Below are positions 27,301 through 35,509 of a stretch of 64,000 nt of DNA, piece after piece; within the stretch, counting starts at the first letter, position 1, and every line of letters starts with the position of its first letter. The notes beneath the pieces were generated by a model. It did not search any database. It saw only the letters and a program-made list of their open reading frames with translations, and was not told where the DNA came from. This stretch comes from Glandiceps talaboti. Lineage: Eukaryota; Hemichordata; Enteropneusta; Spengelidae. Location: assembly GCF_964340395.1 (NCBI RefSeq), contig NC_135550.1, positions 23,228,176 through 23,292,175 on the forward strand, read 5' to 3'. The position numbers and the translations under genes are program-made.

Positions 27301-28021
27301 TGAATAACTTCAGCTGCTGCAACACGGTGACAGGCATGGGCATAACACCATGGGAATGCATGGTATAGAATGGGCAAGAGTTTCAACGAATACAGAGCTT
27401 TGTTTTTTAGTGATATTAAAACACAGTTTAATTAATACCATGCATTCCTATGGTTTTATGCCTATGTTTGTCGGATTGCTGAAGTTATTCACGCATTACT
27501 TCAAATAACATAGAAAATATTTTACAATTACTTGCCATATTTAAACCCATTCCTCCCAGAATGCAAACTATAAATAAGTGAATGTAACATTGGTGTGAAA
27601 CCCTAGTTGGACATAGCTTCTAGTATTGCAACTACAGAGAATTTTGTTTCTCAGTAGCTATTTCGTTAATGCAGCTAGCGATATTTGGATCGTCGCTAAG
27701 ATGTCATACCTACCACTGATATTAGTCAAAGAATTAGTTGTGAAGTGACTGTCAAAGGCTCATCACTACTTTTTAAGGCTTTTCTGTGAAATTGCTGTCA
27801 TTTAACGAAATCTTAGAGGAGCTTCACGTAATCTAGATAGTAACTAAGTAATGTGTTTAATATGTAGTCTAGGAATATTTACAAGTAGTCTAGCATCAAA
27901 GGGATGGGTTTCTCTACTGCAGATTTGACACACTTCATAGAGGCAATAATTTAAAGACAACTTCATAGTCAATAAATGATATTATTGTATGTTTGTCTTT
28001 CAGGAGGTTCTTCTATTGTGA
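2657..28021 (+). CDS. Divergent DYRK/HIPK-like CMGC protein kinase with ~930-residue basic repeat tail (5' part missing)
   Basis: Serine/threonine (possibly dual-specificity) protein kinase, incomplete at the 5' side. Exons seen: 2657-2771, 5335-5462, 20525-20590, 21401-21557, 22058-22165, 22658-22744, 23241-26017 (or to stop at 26038), 27026-27103, 28004-28021. All junctions are GT-AG and keep frame. Visible motifs are the catalytic loop HTDIKPENIL, DFG in MIDFGNA, and RSYRAPEV with the arginine after the P+1 tyrosine typical of the CMGC group. IDMWALGC (subdomain IX), a CMGC-type insert, and KPDDRFTPWQAFQHPF (subdomain XI) follow. The N-lobe (glycine loop, lysine, hinge) lies before the window. 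By-eye comparison places it near DYRK/HIPK, but the DYRK YxY motif is replaced by DFD. The tail is rich in K, R, S, T and Q, with basic clusters such as KRKRTE that suggest nuclear localisation (inference). It holds a 27-residue duplication near its start, an octapeptide array and an acidic stretch (DEDEDDDD). Orthology beyond CMGC/DYRK-like is not established. Confidence 0.88.
2772..5334 (+). other. Kinase intron after the HTD-loop exon
   Basis: Bounded by donor CAG|gtaaag and acceptor ttcgtag. The exon before it ends one base into a codon and the next completes it to D. It contains the degenerate ~115-bp repeat at 3380-4010. The rest is AT-rich with no supported gene. Confidence 0.85.
3380..4010. 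repeat. Degenerate ~115-bp tandem repeat, about six copies
   Basis: The phrase AGCAACAGCCAAATGATG, or close variants, recurs near 3400, 3504, 3616, 3723, 3839 and 3951. Between copies are similar runs such as GTATGTGCATATGCCTAGCA and aca-agt-ga-aaacatt blocks. Copies are well diverged, so this is an old minisatellite. Short spurious frames on both strands come from it. Confidence 0.75.
5752..6109. mobile_element. PIF/Harbinger-type MITE, copy 1 (358 bp)
   Basis: Imperfect terminal inverted repeats: the left end starts GGCATAAAAAAAATTGTTTG and the right end, read on the other strand, starts GGCCAAATAAAAAACGTTG; both then read TTTGGTTCC. The element is flanked by TTA on both sides (5749-5751 and 6110-6112), matching the TWA target-site duplication of PIF/Harbinger elements. 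It has no coding capacity. A second member of the family is at 30191-30458, sharing ends and subterminal sequence such as CATGTGTGAGTGT. Confidence 0.85.
6440..6860. repeat. Candidate dispersed non-coding repeat
   Basis: Starts with a run of ATCAATCAAGC units followed by GTGAATTTATAAAGCACCA, and later has GTCCATTCAGAGATTTGTAAGTG and a GGTGTTATGTGATCATAT ending. This layout resembles a repeat type I have seen in other marine invertebrates (recollection, not a search). A short fragment of the same start, in opposite orientation, lies near 28955-28995 (GGTGCTTTATAAATTCAG), which supports dispersal within this genome. Confidence 0.5.
10271..11480. repeat. 40-bp minisatellite with an orientation switch
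   Basis: The unit is CCATCTAATTTGAGAATCTA plus GCCACATCATGTCCAGTAAT (40 bp). About 26 forward units run from about 10383 to 11480, with substitutions and a few one- or two-base indels. The first two units (10271-10372) are in the opposite orientation: ACTGGACATGATGTGGCTA appears there instead. The array is therefore head-to-head at about 10375. The short frames inside it are repeat by-products. Confidence 0.93.
13925..15450. repeat. 31-bp minisatellite, ~45 copies
   Basis: The unit is CTGTAGTCTGTTTATAGACC plus TGTTGGTGGTT (31 bp). The left part (13925-14640) is degenerate and of uneven spacing. The right part (about 14820-15440) is nearly regular, which points to recent expansion at the right end. 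Confidence 0.93.
17180..17505 (+). mobile_element. tRNA-derived SINE
   Basis: The left part looks like a tRNA promoter: an A-box-like TGGTTAGTGTGACTGG, then a B-box-like GGTTTGAGTTTTGC about 35 bp later. The body contains CCCAGCTGTATAATTGGGTA followed by CCTGG, and the end reads GCGCCTGGAACTCTCCAGGG; this order is typical of SINEs in marine invertebrates. A shorter, internally deleted copy is at 34797-34885. No poly-A tail or clear target duplication is seen. Confidence 0.7.
21270..21304. repeat. (GATT)n microsatellite
   Basis: About eight tandem GATT units in a kinase intron, ending at GATTGTTAC. The 22-base G run at 21672-21693 in the next intron is the longest homopolymer noticed in the window. 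Confidence 0.95.
22662..22849 (+). repeat. 100-bp tandem duplication of an exon end plus its splice donor
   Basis: From CAGATTTACACCATGGCAAG at 22662 the sequence repeats at 22762, exactly 100 bp on. About 87 bases match with a single difference (gccttcc versus gcctttc), through CCAG|gtaa. The first copy is the real exon (22658-22744, phase kept). The second has an AG in front (gcag at 22761-22764) and a donor, but such an exon would be 80 nt and would break the frame. Confidence 0.95.
24404..24990 (+). repeat. Coding minisatellite: octapeptide repeat in kinase tail
   Basis: The tail carries about 20 tandem eight-residue units with consensus ATEDRSHI, for example ATKDRSHR, ATEQRSHR, ATERRSCR, ATEDRSPI. 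The corresponding DNA unit is 24 bp, close to ATAGATCACACATAGCAACA plus GAGG. The period of eight residues is kept over most of the array, with a few one-residue gaps. The antisense strand also stays open through this block, which creates long false frames. Confidence 0.92.
26018..27025 (+). other. Intron, or 3' UTR of a longer-exon form
   Basis: If the donor at 26017|26018 (ACG|gtaatg) is used, this is an intron joining phase-0 exons. If it is not used, the frame continues six codons (VMKTLE) to a TAA at 26036-26038. It contains the foldback element at 26075-26529. Confidence 0.65.
26075..26529. mobile_element. Foldback element (MITE-like), ~455 bp
   Basis: The left end CTTGAATAATCAAAGCATTA is matched in inverted form by TAATGCCTTCATTATTCAAG at the right end. 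Further inside, AAACTCATATCTTAGACTGC pairs with the inverted GCAGTCTAAGATGTATGAGT. Arms are imperfect and no target duplication is readable, so the superfamily is not assigned. Confidence 0.7.
27262..27535. mobile_element. Foldback element, ~270 bp
   Basis: Arms of about 85-100 bp face each other: 27271-27365 contains GAATAACTTCAGC and GGGAATGCATGGTA, and 27442-27523 contains the inverted forms TACCATGCATTCC and GCTGAAGTTATTC. Arm similarity is roughly 85 percent by eye. It sits in the intron between the last two kinase exons and is non-coding. No target duplication is certain. Confidence 0.75.
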
Positions 28022-28174
28022 GATGTAAATGCGTTCCTGCAGATTGCAACTACTCTATACTGGGATGTGGTGCATACATACAGAGACTTTATGTACATAT
28101 TTTTTTATGGATTTCCCTTCAAAATTGTTGATAATTTTCGAATAATTCAATTTTTGTAATGTTTACTTGTATTT

Positions 28175-28180
28175 ATTAAA
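28175..28180 (+). terminator. Candidate poly(A) signal of the kinase gene (ATTAAA)
   Basis: ATTAAA lies about 155 bases after the TGA of the spliced form (28019-28021). Two AATAAA hexamers further down (28908-28913 and 29121-29126) are alternatives for a longer 3' UTR. No transcript evidence is available. Confidence 0.4.
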
Positions 28181-29885
28181 GTCAGTCATTTGTAAGTTAC
28201 CTTCTACAGTTTATGGCCTACCATACGGATATATAAAACCACTAGAACATGCACAGAACACTGCAGCAAGGATTATCATTTGTAGGTGTTAGTACTTTGC
28301 TACATCATATATATGCTTTGCTTCTACTTGTTTATGTGTGTGTGTGTGTGTGTATGTGTTTTGTACATATTTATACTTGGAACAGTTTGAATATTGGCCA
28401 CCACAGCCACAACTATATCTCCATTTCTACTTCAGTGTTGTCTATGATATCATGGACTACACCAAGGTAGGAATGCAATATCCGATATACACATCAAGTG
28501 AGAAAAACACACTCCAAAAGGGAAAACGCCCCTAAAACATAATGAGACAACCTGCAAATCTTTTCAAATCAGTCACAGAAGGTGATACCAGACTTTTTCA
28601 GTTGAATGGTTTGGCCCTGTTTTTGCATTTTATTAACATATTCGGCTGTACACACCTGTTATGCATATGTATAAGGCTATGCCTTGGGATGATATCATGA
28701 CCTTAACAACAGAGTGTGAAATTCGAGGCAGGATGGCAGAAATTACACAAGAGTAGTCGAGTGTATATTTCTGCTATCCTGCTGAGAATGTGTGGCTGTA
28801 ATTATCGCCCCCCCTAAAATATCACCCTAGTATAGGGTTGCTCTCTAAAATATCAACTTTTGAAACCATTGTTCAAAACAGTATGAGGTATGTATATAAA
28901 GATAACAAATAAATAGATAAATTTATCCTCCAGACACTTTTAATGGTACAGTGCCTGTCAAAGAAACTGGTGCTTTATAAATTCAGTGACTGATTCTGTT
29001 CAGTTCAAAATATTAAATACTAGAGTTTTTAAAGACTGGAAATGTGCCAACTAGCAGTGAATGTATAGATTACAATTAGAACACCCTAGTAATTTATTTA
29101 TGTACATTTGTATATTATGAAATAAACAATGTTATTGACTGACTTTTTGTCAAATACCCAGCATTTTGTACAAATTCGCTTTATGAATGAATGAATGAAT
29201 GAATGTGGGGTTGGTGTGGATGCTGCCAGATGGTCTTCTAAGCCAATGCTTTATTTTGTGATATTTTGTCATCTGGGAAGTGTGATACAGGAAAGTATTT
29301 GGATACATACATTAAAATGGGGAGAATGTTTGCTGTGCTAAAAATTTCCAGAATCAAACTGAAAATCCTGCCAAAGAGATACCATTGAGATCGATAGATT
29401 TTCACTTGCATTTACACCAGGAAAGTTGGAATGACAGGAATTTTGATTCTATGATGGAATGAGACATGATACTCAGAGTACCAGTACTGTACTTATATGG
29501 TTAGTTTCATGGTATTTTACAAGGATGGGTACTCAACAACTTTACAAAGTGTTTACCTTGCAAGTTGATATATCTCTGTGTGCTTATTAGAAGCATAAAC
29601 TTGTTTGGACATTGTCATCTGCCCTGCACCACATGTATGATGCCACTACACGTGTACGAGTACAAGCTATGGGTATGTTGTAATGTGTAATTGAATCTCC
29701 TCTGACTTCTTCATAATCATAGAGAGTTTATGATTTAGAATGCAATATTTGTGTTATGTCAAATTAAGAGTTGGATTCTGTTGCATTCATTTCCTTTCTA
29801 TTTCTAGGCTCTTTAACCAGATGACAAACTATGTCTATGTTGCGTAGCATCGTTTTCATTCATACTACACCAAATTTTGGGTTAA

Positions 29886-30036
29886 AGCTACACTAGCTGT
29901 AACTGGAAGTTTAAAAAAAAAAATTTTGTTAGATCTAAAGTACAATGTCTAATTATTTGTATTTTAGCAATTTTCAGTAAATCTATGGTTGGTTGTCTGA
30001 TTGAAAAAACAATACCCAGTTACAGCTAGAATAGGT
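29886..30036. mobile_element. TTAA-flanked MITE, 151 bp
   Basis: The left end AGCTACACTAGCTGTAACTG and the inverted right end ACCTATTCTAGCTGTAACTG match at 17 of 20 positions. The element is flanked by TTAA on both sides (29882-29885 and 30037-30040), the target duplication used by piggyBac and Kolobok transposons. It is non-coding. Which of these two superfamilies mobilised it cannot be told here. Confidence 0.75.
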
Positions 30037-30190
30037 TTAAGGAGAGAGAAAGTAGATTGATGAATTTCCTGTAATGAGGGATATCGGATAAACAATGGTA
30101 AAACTTGTACCACTGATGTAAAAACGCTAGATGTTTTTGTTGCAACAGAGAATCATATTCCCCAAAGAAATTGTGATAAAATTACTGTAA

Positions 30191-30458
30191 GGCCTAAAAA
30201 AATTGTGTGGTTCCAATGACGTTCAATTTTAGAATAGGTGGGGGTTGGTAGATATTTTTTTCCCCATGTGTGAGTGTATAGGCAGTTATGTTTTCCATTA
30301 TTTTCCATATGGTCACTGTGTTACTGGTTTCTTCTCATCAGCCATACCACATTTTATTTAATTTTTTTTCCTCAAATATGTAAAAATAAAAAGTTAAGGG
30401 CCAGCAATGAAAAACTAGGTGGGGGTCGGGTTACTGGAAGCAACAATTTTTTTAGGCC
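30191..30458. mobile_element. PIF/Harbinger-type MITE, copy 2 (268 bp)
   Basis: Left end GGCCTAAAAAAATTGTGTGG, right end in inverted form GGCCTAAAAAAATTGTTGC, flanked by TAA on both sides (30188-30190 and 30459-30461). Same family as 5752-6109: both share the ends, the ATGTGTGAGTGT block and the CTAGGTGGG segment before the right end. It is shorter by about 90 bp through internal deletion. Confidence 0.87.
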
Positions 30459-30761
30459 TAACTGGGCTAAGGGCTGTATGTGATGCTTTCGTAGTATACT
30501 ATACTATACAAGTCTATACTAACAACTGTATTATTTGACAAGTCCACATTGGACATTTTAATAAACAAACAAACAACAACAACAACAACAACTTGTCATA
30601 ATGACACACAGCACACACAGGTGGATTCAAAGTGTTCTAGGTTTTAACAACTATTGTACCAAGAAAGCATTTTTATTGCTCAGGTCATATAAAGTTATAC
30701 AAATCTATGCATAGATAAACTTGCTATACAAAGTACTACTGGTAGTAAATATCTCACTGTT

Positions 30762-30762
<1 letters not shown>

Positions 30763-30794
<32 letters not shown>
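30763..30794. repeat. (GT)n microsatellite
   Basis: About sixteen uninterrupted GT units in the convergent spacer. Confidence 0.97.
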
Positions 30795-30795
<1 letters not shown>

Positions 30796-31326
30796 TACAT
30801 CACTCTTATTCAACAATATCTGATTCAAGGTTTTATAGTTGCATTGGTCACTGTCAAACAATCAGCAAACATAATTATTAATAAAATTAGAAATACAGAT
30901 ATGTATCAGGAAACATACAAATTGTTGTCATTTATATGGTACAAATGGTATATGTATAAATCTTAACTTTCAAAACCAAAACTGCAGGAAAATGGTCACA
31001 ATAATACTAATTGTTCTTCAAAAGCTAAGCACACAGGTTGACTGAAAAACAATAAGGAAATACCGAATGCTTCAAAATGAAGTTTTGAACCTGAAGTAAT
31101 GCAATAGTAATACATATTCCATATGTATGGTAAACTTGTACTACATTTTTGGGGACAATAAATTAAAGAGACATGGTCTGCAATGTGTGAGTGTTTTTTG
31201 TCATTTTTGTTTGAAATAAAAGGTACCTTTCACTGTCACTTGTTTAATGACTAGTAGTCTCTGGTAAAACTCGCATCGTATTAAGTGCTGTGATACTGTA
31301 TACTATATGAATAAAATTGATGTCAT

Positions 31327-31332
31327 TTTATT
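31327..31332 (-). terminator. Candidate poly(A) signal of the consortin-like gene
   Basis: AATAAA on the minus strand (TTTATT on plus), about 590 bases after the stop codon at 31922-31924. It is the first such hexamer I found downstream. Not confirmed by transcript data. Confidence 0.4.
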
Positions 31333-31921
31333 CGTGTATGTTAGACTACCATACCACAGCAGTTTATAATGTAAGAGTTTAGCCAGTGGTTGTTTTTTAG
31401 AAACAAAAATAATGAAAAATACTCAGGCATTGCTGACCATGTCCTTTTAATATCAGCTCTCCCAGTATGATTTAAGTACAAACTACTACTTTAGACAAGC
31501 AATAAATTGTGATATTACCCCTCCTAGCATGCATGGTGTAAGTACAAAATATCAGAAGTCAGTAAATCTATATCTTTTTTTAAATACAGAACAGACTAGT
31601 ACATCCTGATGGGAAAATATAAATAATATAAAAAGAAATATACAAAAGTAGATGCATTAATTACATCTTTGTAGATTTAAATTTCCATGAAATCTTTGCT
31701 ATTCCAATTATACTAGTTTTCTGTATTTACTCATTACATCCTACATGCATATTAAATTATTTGAATTAATGACACCTATTTGCAAATACAATCTTACATT
31801 AAAATCCCATTTCGACATTCATGTAGTGTCCAAGATCAACTTGGCAGCAACACCCTTGTGGTTACTTGTACAATGGCATATACAATAACATAATAGAGAT
31901 ATGTACAGTGTGGCAACCATG

Positions 31922-32549
31922 TTACATGTATGTATTACCTTGATTTGATTTGAAATAATAATAATAATGATATTTCATTCTCATATAATAATAAATCAGT
32001 TCTGATTTGATGCTAGCACATGTTGTTGACTGAGTGTAAGAACAATACATGTATGTGACTAGTAAAGATAATAGGACGGTTACCAGGAAGAATACCAACA
32101 TCATCAGCACGGTAGACACGTAGTCATCTGAAAAGGATTGGAAAATTGGGATATTATATTTAATATGTTATATGTCTACACTAGATTTATGATATGTTAT
32201 ATGTCTACACTAGATTTATGATATGTTATATGTCTACACTAGATTTATGATATGTTATATGTTTACACTAGATTTATGATATGTTATATGTCTACACTAG
32301 ATTTATGATATGTTATATGTCTACACTAGATTTATGATATGTTATATGTCTACACTAGATTTATGATATGTTATATGTCTACACTAGATTTATGATATGT
32401 TATATGTCTACACTAGATTTATGATATGGTATATGTCTACACTAGATTTATGATATGTTACAACAACATATACTAAAGAGAGTATGAAAACAACCATTAT
32501 TTCAAAGTTTACACTTATAAAAATAACACCCATCTATCCTACATGTATT

Positions 32550-32613
<64 letters not shown>

Positions 32614-34936
32614 TTTTAAAGTCACTGAATAATTTTCTATAGAAAATGCTATCATAGTAGGAAGATTTGCTGTTGTTACACGATGTAAATGCCAGCCAGG
32701 ATTGGAGAAGATAACCCAAATTTGGCCATTTGACCTTGGAGAAGACTTTCATGGGGAAAGGTTAAGGTCTCAACAGAAAGCTCATATTTTATGATATGAT
32801 AGGCACTTGAATGGACTCACTACATATTATGCCTCCAAAGTTACAATGGCTGCCATTCGGCCATATTTGATTCAGTGGCAAAACAAAGTGATGTGCATAC
32901 AGCTCACATAGTAAGTTACCTTTGTGCCAGGTTTGGTTGAAATCAGTTGCATGCAAGTCTGGCAGAGATATGAGGGTGAACACATGCATGGACAGAATCC
33001 AACATACAAGCCCCCTCCAGCAGTGCCTGTCGAGGCCTAAAAATTATGGTATCTCACCTTGCTGCTCAGGATCAATTGGTTCATACTCTATTTGTGGTTC
33101 TGTCTCAGTTAACCCTGATGATTTCTCTCTTTCTGTATCATCCTTCTTTGGTTTCTCTTTACCTCTATCATTCCAAAAAAAAAAAACCATCAAAACAATT
33201 ATTCAATATATTACATATTTACCAGTGATTACTAGTGTATTGGTGTTTGCAAATACTATTGGTATTTTCACTGCTGGACAATACAAATAGTATTGTGTTT
33301 CTGAATACAAATGAGCATGCAACTGTTCAATGTACAAGAAAGCACAAAAACACACAGCTTTATTGCTTCACAAGGACATTTTCCAGATCAATCCAGATAA
33401 GGTTCTAAGGTACACAACCAAAATGTGCAAGATTTGATAAATACAGTCAACATGGATTGCAATAGAAGAAACACTACATTTTATTCACAGTAGACATATC
33501 TAAAGCGCATCAGTACCTGAATCTTACAGTGGATTCCTTTTCAGATGATGACTTTTGATCTTGTTCAGGAGATTGTCCAGTTTTGTTTCCATCTATCCCA
33601 AACTTCTTCATTGCATCTAGGAAGACAAGTCCATATTTCCATACATTATTTTACAATCATATATATCTGTCAACAGATATACATCTTCCACTGAGCAGAT
33701 TTGAACCAGATTTTGTGGTTGTGATTTTACGTATCGGATGAAGTGTCATGGCACACAAACTAGAATTACTTTACTATTGTAGCAGCCTTATTATTCAATG
33801 TTGCAAATACATTAGAATAGTATTTCCAGACAAGGTAGCTTACTATAATATGATCTCTAAAAATTTAGTGCAACTTTAAAACAAACTTCTCTACTGTTGT
33901 GGTAAATGTGGAGACAAACTTGGAAACTTGATATTTTAAACATTACCTGCATATTGCTTTTTGCCAACTTCAGCATAGATAACGGTATACAAATCAAAAC
34001 TTTTTATTGTCTTGGGGTGATCTTCTCCATACACAGCTTGGAGAATCTTGGTTGCCTACATAAGTCACAAAGTGGTGGATCAAATGTAAACTATGGTTCT
34101 GCTCTATTCCTTTAAAAACTTTCAGACTTTGCATATTCCATTGAATAATTCAGTACAAAAATGTATTTGGTATTAGAGTGAAATACTAGTATCTCCCAAG
34201 TTATATAACACCATGTTCATTTGAACCCAATCTCTCATCTGTCACATACATTGATATTTAGAAAGCCATATACATTTCCTAGCAAATTTATACCCAAGGC
34301 AATTTACAGCTTCCAAATGTGCTTCAAAAGGTAATGACTGAAATACCATTCTTTTTTTTCATGTCCTGGTTCCTCAAATTAGTGGAGGTCTGAGTCAATA
34401 CACACTTGTCTGTTAAGACAATAAATTGTACATCGGTACTGGTATTGTGTTCAACATGGATATATTACTATAGGTGAACTGCAAACATCAACTACCTGTA
34501 TAGTTCTGTGGTACAACAGCTGAATTGTATAGAATTGTCAAGACTTGCTTACCTTGCCACAATACTCCAGTGCAAGCTGTGTGCTGTGGTAGATAGAAAA
34601 CAATATTGACTGAGTTTACAGATTACCATAGTATAAGTAACAAAGACTCTATTGCTACATGTAATGTCATTTCATTTAGTTCTTGTTTTGTGGGTTCCCT
34701 TTATATAAGAATACAACAATATCTGAAACTTGACACAAATTATCAAATAATGGTGTCGAAATGAACAAATGATTAGAAGGAATGGGTCATTGACACTTCA
34801 ATTTGTTTCTGAAATGCTAAAGTCCTTGGGTAGGATTTTAACCACTGCACCATGAGATATCTATGCCAGGGTAAAAATTGTGCAGTACTTTGAACACTTG
34901 TAAGATATTCCTTACAGGGGGAGGTGACAGTATAGG

Positions 34937-35028
<92 letters not shown>

Positions 35029-35450
35029 ACTGATAGATAGAAGAGCAAAGTTTTATTTAAGAAATTCTACCTGAATGTTAGTCTTGAGATCCATTTGATT
35101 TGGACTTACTCAAATCTTTGTAATTCTTTGAAATCTGGACATTTATCATCAATTAAAGTGATACATACAAATTTGTTTTCAAATAGTGAATAAAAGTAAT
35201 GTGAACATCTTAACTTACTTTCCTTCTTGAAGACATAACTTTGCAAGATTTTCAAATTCTGTGGCTTTCATTACATCTTCTCTCTTCTCTTTATCATCAT
35301 CATTACCATTATCAGTGTTGTCTTGGCTCACTGATTTATCTTGGTTTTCTTGTTCTGAAATCATGTAACAAAATTCACATCAATTTACTTATTAGCTTTC
35401 CTTTGATCAGCATGAAGACAAGAGAAGACAAATCAGATACAAAATCCATA

Positions 35451-35509
<59 letters not shown>

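Larger units (their letters stand above)
28022..31326. other. 3' UTR and convergent intergenic spacer between kinase and consortin genes
   Basis: The kinase (plus) and the consortin-like gene (minus) converge here. The spacer holds the putative poly(A) sites, a short GT repeat near 28337-28355, a fragment of the 6440 repeat near 28955, a TTAA-flanked MITE (29886-30036), a Harbinger-type MITE (30191-30458) and a GT run (30763-30794). No supported gene. Confidence 0.7.
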
